Assembly: GCA_963922685.1 (NCBI GenBank) | Contig: CAWUJM010000005.1 | Coordinates: 1-58,718 of the forward strand | Length of the DNA stretch: 58,718 nucleotides | Source: JAHDBG01 sp963922685 | GTDB lineage: Bacteria > Pseudomonadota > Gammaproteobacteria > Chromatiales > Chromatiaceae | Reading direction: 5' to 3' | Position numbers and translations under genes: made by a program | In this document: one piece after another, positions 41,431 through 49,264 of the stretch | How positions within the stretch are numbered: the first letter of the stretch is position 1 | Layout of the letters: each line of letters begins with the position of its first letter | Notes under the pieces: generated by a model | The model's input: only the letters and a program-made list of their open reading frames with translations | Database searches by the model: none | What the model was told of the DNA's origin: nothing

Positions 41431-41880
41431 TTACTCAGAGTCCGCCGGGTTCGGCGTGTCTGAGTGCTCTGCCCGATAGATCTGGACAGGTGTTTTGTAG
41501 TCCAGCGACTGATGTAGCCGCTGATGGTTGTAGAACTGAAAATAGTCGTGCAGCCCTTGCTTCACCTCCCGTCCGCTCTGAAAATCGTGAAGAAAAATGT
41601 GCTCATATTTGACGGTGCGCCAGAGGTGCTCGACAAAAATGTTGTCTAACGCACACCCTTGCCCATCCATGCTGACCTGAATGCCACAGTCTAAAATAAG
41701 GGCTGCGTGAAACGATTCGTGGTGAATTAGGTACCCTGATCTGTGTTGAAGTTCTCACAGCGTTCTCCCTGCGTCAGCAAGTAGTAGACACTGGATCGGT
41801 TAATACCCAGCAAAGCGCACTGTTGACGCAGACTGAATGCCGAGCCCTGCTCCAGTAACCTCTGGCGATCCGCTTGTTCA
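41431..41880 (-). pseudogene. IS3-family transposase (OrfB) relic
   Basis: Three pieces of an IS3 OrfB in order: LRQQCALLGINRSSVYYL (N-terminus), ENFNTDQGT-stop-FTTNRF (catalytic DQG region, Gln codon changed to TAA), and after a one-base shift MDGQGCALDNIFVEHLW to QFYNHQRLHQSLDYKTP (C-terminus). Most of the integrase core between the first two pieces is deleted. No inverted repeats or target duplications could be defined. Confidence 0.78.
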
Positions 41881-42557
41881 GACAGGGTCAGCTCTACCAG
41901 TTGGCCCTGAGTATCATCAATCAGTTGCAGAAAGCGGGTGAGGGCCCCGGCAGCACACGCTGCCAGCTGTTGATCCCGGATCACAGCCTGTGCTGCCTGC
42001 CAGAGCGACAGGCTATGTATACGGGCATGTTCCCGTACTGTCTCCAGCGTTCTGGCACCAATCCCGCGCGGCGGCTGATTGACCGCACGTTCAAAGGCCG
42101 GATTATCCTGGCGGTTTTCCAGCAGCCGCAGCCAGGCATACTGGATCGCATTTGTATCCTGAAATTCATCCACCAGAATCGCCCCGAAGCACTGGCGATA
42201 ATGCTGTAATATGTCGCTGCGGTCACGCCATAATTCATGCGCCCGCAGTAACAGTTCGGCAAAATCGACCACTCCGGCGCGCTGGCAGGCAACCTCATAA
42301 CTGTCGTACAGGCTGATCATCTGGTGCTGGTACAGGTCGCGACCTACACCCAGATGTTGTGGACGCAGCCCTTCGTCTTTGTTGCGGCTGATAAAGTGTT
42401 GTACATGACGTGGCGGCCACTGGTTGTCGTCCAGATTCGCTTGCACCAGCAGCCGGGGCTTGCCGGAGCCAGCACCAGCGTACTGCCGGGCGGTGCGGTC
42501 ACTGCAGCCCGCTGGGCGTCATTTAATCCTTCAATGATTGATGTGCTATCTATAAAT
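41870..42557 (-). pseudogene. uvrD: uvrD (DNA helicase II) relic with internal deletions
   Basis: N-terminus: IEGLNDAQRAAVTAPPGSTL followed by a damaged Walker A (GSGK survives in another frame). About 80 residues are then missing. It resumes QANLDDNQWPPRHV through VDFAELLLRAHELW and ILVDEFQDTNAIQYAWLRLL. About 160 residues holding motifs III-IV are missing. It resumes ENRQDNPAFERAVNQPPRGIG through LTRFLQLIDDTQGQL and then joins in frame to the IS3 OrfB N-terminus. The fused frame 41727-42446 (239 codons) is open but cannot be an active helicase. Confidence 0.8.
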
Positions 42558-42600
42558 GTTATCGTTCTGTGCTGAGCAATTTCTGAATCCGGCCTGACAT

Positions 42601-43869
42601 ATGACCCTGTGTTGTATCGGCCTGAATCATAACACTGCCACCATCGCATTGCGTGAACAACTGGCGTTCGGGCCGGATATTGTGGTCGCGGCCCTGCGTA
42701 GTGTCTGTCAGTTACCTGCGGTGACAGAAGCGGTAATTGTATCAACCTGCAACCGGACAGAACTGTATCTGGCAACGACCGGTGAGGTCAGCCCGGTGCT
42801 GCAGTCAGTGCGGGTCTGGCTGGCTGAGTTTCAGGACATAGCGTTGCCCGATATCCGTGCTTATCTGTATGAACATACGGCGCAGGCCGCAGTAGAACAC
42901 CTGCTGGTTGTTGCCTGCGGTCTGGATTCGCTGATTCTGGGTGAACCGCAGGTTCTGGGTCAGGTAAAGAGCGCGTTTCAGACCGCTCAGAACGCAGGCT
43001 ATACCGGTCAGTTATTACAACGGTTGTTTCAGCATGCGTTCAGTACGGCAAAACAAGTGCGCAGTGAGACCGGGATCGGTGCACATCCGGTCTCGGTCGC
43101 GTTTGCTGCAGTCCATCTGGCCCGGCAGATCTTTACCACGCTGCGCGAGCAGTCAGCACTGCTGATTGGTGCAGGCGATACCATCAGCCTGGCTGCCCGT
43201 CACCTGCACCAGCAGGCGATTGGCGAGCTGGTGGTGGCAAACCGCACCCTGGCGAGTGCGGCCGCACTCGCCCGCGAGCATCAGGCGCAGGCACTGGGAC
43301 TGACCTCAGTGGCGCGCCAGCTGGCCCGGTTTGATATCGTGATATCGGCAACGGCCAGCCCGTTGCCGATCATCGGCAAGGGTGCGGTGGAGCAGGCAAT
43401 CCGGGCACGACGGCATCGCCCGATCCTGATGATTGACCTGGCGGTACCGCGTGATATTGAGCCGGAAATCGCTGACCTGCCCGACATCTATCTGTATCGT
43501 GTTGACGACCTGCAGGATGTGATCCGCGAGAATCAGCGATCACGCCAGGTGGCAGCCGAGCAGGCACGCACCATGGTCGCTGCACAGGTCGCCGGGTTTA
43601 TTGCCTGGCAGAACTCACTGGATGCAGTGGATCGGATCCGGGACTACCGGGCGCAGGCTGAGGCGACCCGCGATGCCGTGCTGGCAAAGGCGCAACATCT
43701 GCTGGCACAGGACAAACCGGCACCGGAAGTCCTGACATATCTGGCGCACACCCTGACCAACAAACTGTTACATGCGCCGAGTGAACAGCTGCGCCAGGCG
43801 GCCAGTCAGGGACAGGATCAGATACTGGTCGCTGCAGACACCCTCTTTCAACTCAACCGCAGACACTGA
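42601..43869 (+). CDS. hemA: Glutamyl-tRNA reductase HemA
   Basis: 422 residues. The catalytic motif IVSTCNRTELYLAT contains the active-site Cys. Then LDSLILGEPQVLGQVK, the NADPH-binding ALLIGAGDTISLAARHL, and the C-terminal dimerisation helix LTNKLLHAPSEQLRQAA. It catalyses the first committed step of C5-pathway tetrapyrrole synthesis. Followed eight bases later by prfA, the usual gammaproteobacterial order. Confidence 0.96.
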   Translation: MTLCCIGLNHNTATIALREQLAFGPDIVVAALRSVCQLPAVTEAVIVSTCNRTELYLATTGEVSPVLQSVRVWLAEFQDIALPDIRAYLYEHTAQAAVEHLLVVACGLDSLILGEPQVLGQVKSAFQTAQNAGYTGQLLQRLFQHAFSTAKQVRSETGIGAHPVSVAFAAVHLARQIFTTLREQSALLIGAGDTISLAARHLHQQAIGELVVANRTLASAAALAREHQAQALGLTSVARQLARFDIVISATASPLPIIGKGAVEQAIRARRHRPILMIDLAVPRDIEPEIADLPDIYLYRVDDLQDVIRENQRSRQVAAEQARTMVAAQVAGFIAWQNSLDAVDRIRDYRAQAEATRDAVLAKAQHLLAQDKPAPEVLTYLAHTLTNKLLHAPSEQLRQAASQGQDQILVAADTLFQLNRRH

Positions 43870-43877
43870 TACGCCTT

Positions 43878-44966
43878 ATGCTCCCGCGTTTACAACACAA
43901 ACTGGTCGAGATCAGCGAACGTTTCCAGGATATCACCGGCCTGTTAGCTGAGCCTGAAATTCAGCAGCAGCCGGATACCTTCCGGACACTCAGCCAGGAA
44001 TATGCGCAACTGGAACCGGTGGTGCAGTGTTATCAGGCCTATCAAGCCATCATACAGGAACAACAGCAGGCCGCCGCCCTGCTGGACGATCCGGAAATGG
44101 TGGAGCTGGCTGATGAGATTATGCAGGAAACGGAGACACAGGCTGCCGCCCTGTTGCCGGAACTGCAACGACTGCTGATTCCGCAGGATCCGAATGACGG
44201 ACGCAATATCTTTCTGGAGGTGCGAGCCGGGACGGGCGGGGCTGAAGCCGCCCTGTTTGCGGCCGACCTGTTGCGCATGTACCTGCGGTATGCAGAACAA
44301 ACCGGCTGGCAGACAGAACTGATGAGCGAGAGCCCTGGAGAGTTGGGCGGCTATAAAGAAGTGGTAGCGCGGATCAGCGGTCGGAATGTGTATTCAGGCC
44401 TGAAATTTGAATCCGGGGTGCACCGGGTACAGCGGGTACCGGAAACAGAATCGCAGGGGAGGGTACATACCTCCGCCTGTACCGTGGCCATTCTGCCGCA
44501 GGTCGAGGCCGTGGACAGTATTCAGATACAACCCTCTGATTTGCGCATAGACACCTTTCGGGCATCTGGTGCGGGTGGCCAGCATGTCAATAAGACCGAC
44601 TCAGCAGTCCGCCTGACTCATTTACCGACTGGCGTTGTGGTCGAATGCCAGGACGAGCGTTCACAGCACAAAAACAAGGCGCGTGCCTTATCTCTGCTGC
44701 AGGCCCGACTGACTGCGGCAGCTGCCAGCCAGCAGCAACAGGCGGAAGCGGCTGATCGCAAACTGCAGGTGGGCAGCGGAGATCGTTCTGAACGAATCCG
44801 CACCTATAATTTTCCGCAGAACCGGGTCACCGACCATCGCATCCAGCTGACCCTGTATCAGCTGGAAGAGATCATGTCCGGTAGTCTGGAGCCAGTGCTG
44901 CAGCCGCTGATACAGCAGCATCAGGCAGAACAGCTGGCGCAGTTGATGACCGAATCGCACCCGTAA
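43878..44966 (+). CDS. prfA: Peptide chain release factor 1
   Basis: 362 residues. The GGQ loop is ASGAGGQHVNKTDSAVRLTH, preceded by the tripeptide region and RVQRVPETESQGRVHTS. RSERIRTYNFPQNRVTDHRI is typical of RF1. It terminates translation at UAA/UAG. prmC, which often follows in this operon, is absent; a half repeat and the restriction-modification locus come next. Confidence 0.96.
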   Translation: MLPRLQHKLVEISERFQDITGLLAEPEIQQQPDTFRTLSQEYAQLEPVVQCYQAYQAIIQEQQQAAALLDDPEMVELADEIMQETETQAAALLPELQRLLIPQDPNDGRNIFLEVRAGTGGAEAALFAADLLRMYLRYAEQTGWQTELMSESPGELGGYKEVVARISGRNVYSGLKFESGVHRVQRVPETESQGRVHTSACTVAILPQVEAVDSIQIQPSDLRIDTFRASGAGGQHVNKTDSAVRLTHLPTGVVVECQDERSQHKNKARALSLLQARLTAAAASQQQQAEAADRKLQVGSGDRSERIRTYNFPQNRVTDHRIQLTLYQLEEIMSGSLEPVLQPLIQQHQAEQLAQLMTESHP

Positions 44967-44999
44967 CAACAGTCCCTGTTTACGATCTGACGAATGCGT

Positions 45000-45056
45000 G
45001 TCATTCTGCGCGTAGCGAAGCGTAGTCGCAGAATCTATCTGATCTGTCCAGTCTGG
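45000..45056. repeat. Half copy of the MITE-like repeat
   Basis: Left half only (GTCATTCTGCGCGTAGCGAA then GTCGCAGAATCTATC), matching copies at 3584 and 47589. The right half is replaced by the sequence leading into hsdM. Confidence 0.65.
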
Positions 45057-45097
45057 CTCCGGAATGCGGCACATCCCGGAGGTGTAGGAGGTAGGGT

Positions 45098-46672
45098 ATT
45101 AACCACAACAAAGAAACCGAGCGCAACGAACTCCACAAGACCATCTGGCGCATAGCGAACGACCTGCGCGGCAGCGTCGATGGCTGGGACTTCAAAAGTT
45201 ATGTACTCGGCATGCTGTTTTACCGCTTCATCTCCGAAAACCTGGTCAGTTATCTGAATCAGCAGGAACGTCGGGCAGGTGATCTGGTCTTCGATTACGC
45301 AGAACTGAGCGACACAGCAGCCGAATATGGTCGTGCTACAACGGTCATAGAAAAAGGCTTCTACATCCTGCCTTCAGAACTGTTCGGGAATGTACGGCAG
45401 CGGGCCAGGGAAGACATAAACCTGAATGAAACCCTGAGTCAGGTCTTTGCTAATATCGAAGGCTCCGCGCTGGGTACCGGCAGCGAGGACGACCTGAAGG
45501 GACTGTTTGACGATCTGGACGTCAACAGCACGAAACTCGGTGCGACAGTCGCCCGGCGTAATGACAGGCTGGTCCGACTGCTTGCGACTATCGGCGACCT
45601 GCCGCTGAGCAACGGGGCAGGGGGAATGACCGGCAATACGATAGATCTGTTCGGTGATGCCTACGAATATCTGATGCAGATGTATGCCTCGACAGCCGGC
45701 AAGTCGGGCGGCGAGTTTTATACGCCGCAGGAAGTCTCCGAACTGCTCGCCCGGATCACCGTGGTGGGTAAGCGCGAGGTCAACAAAGTCTATGACCCTG
45801 CCTGCGGATCCGGGTCATTGCTGCTCAGCTTCGTTAAGGTGCTGGGTCATGACAAGGTGCGCCAAGGCTTCTTCGGTCAGGAAATCAACCTGACCACCTA
45901 TAATTTGTGCCGCATCAACATGTTCCTGCACGATGTCAATTATGAAAAATTCGACATCGCCCACGGCGACACACTGACTGACCCGGAGCACTGGGACGAC
46001 GAACCGTTCGAGGCGATAGTGTCCAATCCGCCTTATTCGATCCGATGGGAAGGCAAAGATAACCCCTTACTGATCAACGACCCGCGCTATGCCCCGGCGG
46101 GCGTACTTGCCCCGAAAAGCAAGGCCGATCTGGCCTTCACTATGCACATTCTGTCCTGGCTGGCGGTCAACGGCACGGCAGCGATCGTTGAATTTCCCGG
46201 TGTACTGTATCGCGGTGGCGCAGAAAAAAAGATCCGCCAGTACCTGATCGACAACAACTATATTGATACCGTGATTCAGCTACCGCCGGACCTGTTCTTC
46301 GGCACGACCATCGCGACCTGCATCATCGTGCTGAAAAAATCGAAGGCGGATAATGCGACCCTGTTTATTGACGCCTCGGCAGCATTTACCCGCAGTGGTA
46401 ACAAAAACAAACTGTTACCGGAACATCAGCAACAGATTCTGGATGCCTTTACCGGGCGCGATGATATCGAACACCTGGCACGGCTGGTACCGAACGAACA
46501 GATTGCCGAAAACGAGTACAACATCTCGGTTTCTTCCTATGTCGAACAGAAAGACGAACGTGAGGTAATCAATATCACCGAACTCAATGCCAGGATCGCC
46601 CGGATTGTGGCCCGGCAGGCGAAGCTGAGAACCCGGATTGATGCCATCGTAGCAGACCTGGAAGAGGGCTGA
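45098..46672 (+). CDS. hsdM: Type I restriction-modification methyltransferase subunit HsdM, apparent ATT start
   Basis: Homology begins at INHNKETERNELHKTIWRIA, in frame from an ATT at 45098. A perfect AGGAGGT (45086-45092) lies five bases upstream, and a TAG at 45092-45094 excludes any earlier start. The first in-frame ATG is at 45212, which would remove 38 conserved residues. The protein of about 524 residues has the SAM motif DPACGSGSLLL and the catalytic NPPYSIRW. It methylates adenine at the site set by HsdS. Either ATT is used as a rare start, or the original ATG has mutated. Confidence 0.9.
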   Translation: MNHNKETERNELHKTIWRIANDLRGSVDGWDFKSYVLGMLFYRFISENLVSYLNQQERRAGDLVFDYAELSDTAAEYGRATTVIEKGFYILPSELFGNVRQRAREDINLNETLSQVFANIEGSALGTGSEDDLKGLFDDLDVNSTKLGATVARRNDRLVRLLATIGDLPLSNGAGGMTGNTIDLFGDAYEYLMQMYASTAGKSGGEFYTPQEVSELLARITVVGKREVNKVYDPACGSGSLLLSFVKVLGHDKVRQGFFGQEINLTTYNLCRINMFLHDVNYEKFDIAHGDTLTDPEHWDDEPFEAIVSNPPYSIRWEGKDNPLLINDPRYAPAGVLAPKSKADLAFTMHILSWLAVNGTAAIVEFPGVLYRGGAEKKIRQYLIDNNYIDTVIQLPPDLFFGTTIATCIIVLKKSKADNATLFIDASAAFTRSGNKNKLLPEHQQQILDAFTGRDDIEHLARLVPNEQIAENEYNISVSSYVEQKDEREVINITELNARIARIVARQAKLRTRIDAIVADLEEG

Positions 46673-46673
46673 T

Positions 46674-47279
46674 ATGGTACTGGCAAACAAACTGCATATC
46701 ACGAACCAGGTTGAACTGGCAAAGACAGAAGAAAAGATAAGCAAACAAAGAGCCAGGCAGCTTTTTGATACCGGCGATATTCATCAGGTCGCGGTGGGAA
46801 CATTTGCCGGGCTTGCCTGGATACATACCTATCTGTTTGCAGATATCTATGACTTTGCCGGCAGGATCCGCGAAGTGAATATGGCAAAGGGCAACTTTCG
46901 CTTTGCGCCGCTGATGTACCTGCCACAATCGCTGCAACACATTGATGCCATGCCGCAGGGCAGTTTTGCAGAAATTGTCGAAAAATATGTTGAAATGAAC
47001 ATTGCACACCCCTTCCGAGAAGGCAATGGCCGGGCCACACGCATCTGGTTAGATCTGATGCTGAAAACCGGAATCAGGCAGGTGATAGACTGGAACAAAG
47101 TAGACAAGACAGACTATCTGTCTGCGATGGAACGCAGTGTGGTAAAAGATATTGAAATCAAGGCACTGCTGCGGGATGCACTGACTGACCGGATCAATGA
47201 TCGCGCTCTTTTCATGAGAGGCATTGATGTCAGCTATTACTACGAAGGCTACAACACATTCAGAACCGAGGATGTATAG
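46674..47279 (+). CDS. fic: Fic/DOC-family protein within the type I R-M operon
   Basis: 201 residues. The Fic motif HPFREGNGRATRIW is complete, so AMPylation or a related transfer is possible. The fold signature YDFAGRIREVNMAKGNFRFAP precedes it. A clear inhibitory (S/T)xxxE(G/N) helix was not identified with confidence. It starts one base after hsdM and has hsdS about 430 bases downstream. Fic genes are seen in other type I R-M operons; the target is unknown. Confidence 0.88.
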   Translation: MVLANKLHITNQVELAKTEEKISKQRARQLFDTGDIHQVAVGTFAGLAWIHTYLFADIYDFAGRIREVNMAKGNFRFAPLMYLPQSLQHIDAMPQGSFAEIVEKYVEMNIAHPFREGNGRATRIWLDLMLKTGIRQVIDWNKVDKTDYLSAMERSVVKDIEIKALLRDALTDRINDRALFMRGIDVSYYYEGYNTFRTEDV

Positions 47280-47335
47280 ACTGCCTGTTACGTACATCCT
47301 TACCAGTAAAGGCCAGGACATCAACTCCATTATCA

Positions 47336-47444
47336 GCGTTACCTGAGTCTGCTCTCCGAGGTACGCCATAAACCCGTCCGTGGGGGCTCGACTGCGGCCA
47401 TCCATGGGCCGCAGACGCCCTCGGAGAGCAGACTCAGGTAACGC
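47336..47444. repeat. Long perfect inverted repeat (26-base arms)
   Basis: Arms 47336-47361 and 47419-47444 are exact reverse complements. The 57-base loop contains a second small palindrome (CTGCGGCC ... GGCCGCAG). The structure lies 57 bases after the fic stop. It could be a terminator-like or mRNA-stabilising hairpin, or a dispersed repeat; no run of T follows it. Confidence 0.8.
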
Positions 47445-47588
47445 CCGTTACGTGCAGTGGCGCAGCCAACCGTGTCGCCCTTTTCAAGTGCGCGCTGCCG
47501 ATGTCTGAGGGTACATCCGCTGTGAAATCCGGTCTGATGTAACATGATGGGAAATCCTCAGAACCTGTTCATGGTCTGGCGAGTACAC

Positions 47589-47700
47589 GTCACTTTATGC
47601 GCAGCGAAGTCTGGTCGCAGAATCTACCTGATCTGCCACCAATCTATCCTGTCTGACCCTGAGTTTGGAGATTCTGCGACTTCGCTTCACGCAGCATGAC
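47589..47700. repeat. MITE-like palindromic repeat, copy 2
   Basis: About 112 bases ending 11 bases before hsdS. Left end GTCACTTTATGCGCAGCGAA, right end GCGACTTCGCTTCACGCAGC then ATGAC. Same layout and similar centre (TGCCACCAATCTATCCTGTC) as copy 1 at 3584-3690. Confidence 0.75.
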
Positions 47701-47711
47701 AGAGGCAGCCT

Positions 47712-48911
47712 ATGAGCCGGATTGATGCATTGATTGCAGAACATTGCCCGGAGGGAGTGCAGTTCAAAGAACTAAAAAATGTAACCCGGAGTACATTTAA
47801 TATCAATTGGTCAAGTGTGAATGACGCAGAGTTCATATATATAGATCTGACGTCAGTTGACCGGATTACGCATGCCATCGTGAATACTCAGATTGTCAAC
47901 AATTCGAATGCCCCAAGCCGGGCACAACGGATTGTATATGCGGGAGATGTGATTTTTGGAACAACCCGGCCTATGCTCAAAAGATATACACTCATTCCAG
48001 AAGAATATCATGGTGATATATGTAGTACCGGTTATTGTGTCCTTCGTCCAGATCCGGAGTGTGTCCTTCCGGGTTTCATCTTCCATCTTCTTGGTACTGT
48101 GTCGTTCTATATACACGTGGAAGAAAATGAACGTGGTGCAGGCTACCCGGCAATTTCAAATAGTGCGGTTAAAAGATTCCGTATCCCGGTTCCGCCACTT
48201 GAAGTACAGCACGAGATCGTGAAAGTACTCGACACCTTCACAGAACTGGAAGCACGGCGGCAGCAATATCAGTATTACCGTGATGCATTACTTACCTTTT
48301 CTGAGCACACAACCGGAACAAAAATAAGATGGGCAAAGCTGAATGAAGTTGCAAAGTTTAAGTACGGGTTTACTGCAAAAGCTGAGGACACAGGGAAGTT
48401 TCGCTTTATACGGATTACTGATATTACCGATTCGGGTAAATTGTCTTCTGATGGTGCTAAATATATAAATTTAGCTAAAGAAGCTTCTGAGTATTTGGTT
48501 CAGAAAGGGGATATTCTGATGGCAAGAACCGGTGCTACCTGCGGAAAGACTGTACTGATCAAGGATGACATCCCTTCAGTCTATGCTTCATTCCTCATAC
48601 GTATCAGTTTAAATGAAGCTGAGATACTTCCAGATTACTATTGGCACTTTGCGCAGAGTAGTTTCTATTGGCAGCAGACGAACAGCATGGTGAGCAAGGG
48701 TGGGCAACCACAATTTAATGCTAACGCATTGAAAAATATTCGACTTCCAGTTCCACCCCTCGAAGAACAAGCGCGTATCGTCACTATTCTGGATAAATTC
48801 GACATCCTGGTGAATGATATTACCAGCGGGCTGCCTGCCGAAATCAGTGCACGTCGCCAGCAGTACGCGTATTATCGTGATCGGTTATTGTCGTTTCAGG
48901 AGGCTACCTGA
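47712..48911 (+). CDS. hsdS: Type I restriction-modification specificity subunit HsdS
   Basis: 399 residues with the usual two-fold layout: first target-recognition domain (about 15-150), conserved helix-forming region IPVPPLEVQHEIVKVLDTF, second domain (about 205-345) and second conserved region LPVPPLEEQARIVTILDKF. Each ends with an RRQQYQYYRDALL-like segment. The two domains differ strongly, as expected for a bipartite target. Its stop overlaps the next ATG (TGATG). Confidence 0.94.
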   Translation: MSRIDALIAEHCPEGVQFKELKNVTRSTFNINWSSVNDAEFIYIDLTSVDRITHAIVNTQIVNNSNAPSRAQRIVYAGDVIFGTTRPMLKRYTLIPEEYHGDICSTGYCVLRPDPECVLPGFIFHLLGTVSFYIHVEENERGAGYPAISNSAVKRFRIPVPPLEVQHEIVKVLDTFTELEARRQQYQYYRDALLTFSEHTTGTKIRWAKLNEVAKFKYGFTAKAEDTGKFRFIRITDITDSGKLSSDGAKYINLAKEASEYLVQKGDILMARTGATCGKTVLIKDDIPSVYASFLIRISLNEAEILPDYYWHFAQSSFYWQQTNSMVSKGGQPQFNANALKNIRLPVPPLEEQARIVTILDKFDILVNDITSGLPAEISARRQQYAYYRDRLLSFQEAT

Positions 48912-49066
48912 TGCCAAACTGCCAGATCATTGCCGGGCCTAATGGTGCCGGAAAAACGACCTTTGCTGGCGAGAACCCGACACCAGTGTTTGAGCAGTAC
49001 GGCAATGACCGTCATATTATCCACGACCATTATTATCAGCTGCTTCTGGAGGGGGCAAGTTGCTAA
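48911..49066 (+). pseudogene. Remnant of a zeta-toxin-like P-loop protein (COG4185 type)
   Basis: A 51-codon frame: P-loop IIAGPNGAGKTTFAGE at the start, then a jump to VFEQYGNDRHIIHDHYYQL and a stop. Proteins of this type are much longer, so most of the middle is deleted. It may still be expressed through the TGATG overlap with hsdS but cannot be an intact kinase. Confidence 0.6.
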
Positions 49067-49264
49067 ACATAGTAAAAAATTCCAGGCTTTCACCAGAAGG
49101 ACAACGGCAGCTGGAAATACTTCGTCAGGCTACCAAGTAAGGCTCTGGAGAAAAAGCGACGGCTGGGCCACTACGCTATCGTCTGGCAGGATAGCCAGCC
49201 TGTCAGAAAAGATGCTGATACATTACCGGAAGGGACTTCCGGCCTGTAGGTTAATGGATATGCC
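49067..49264 (+). other. Debris of a toxin-antitoxin-like module before hsdR
   Basis: Short plus-strand stretches (LSPEGQRQLEILRQATK-stop, and KALEKKRRLGHYAIVW in another frame) look like broken gene ends in the same neighbourhood as the P-loop relic. No intact frame or start. The antitoxin idea is a guess from context. Confidence 0.4.
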
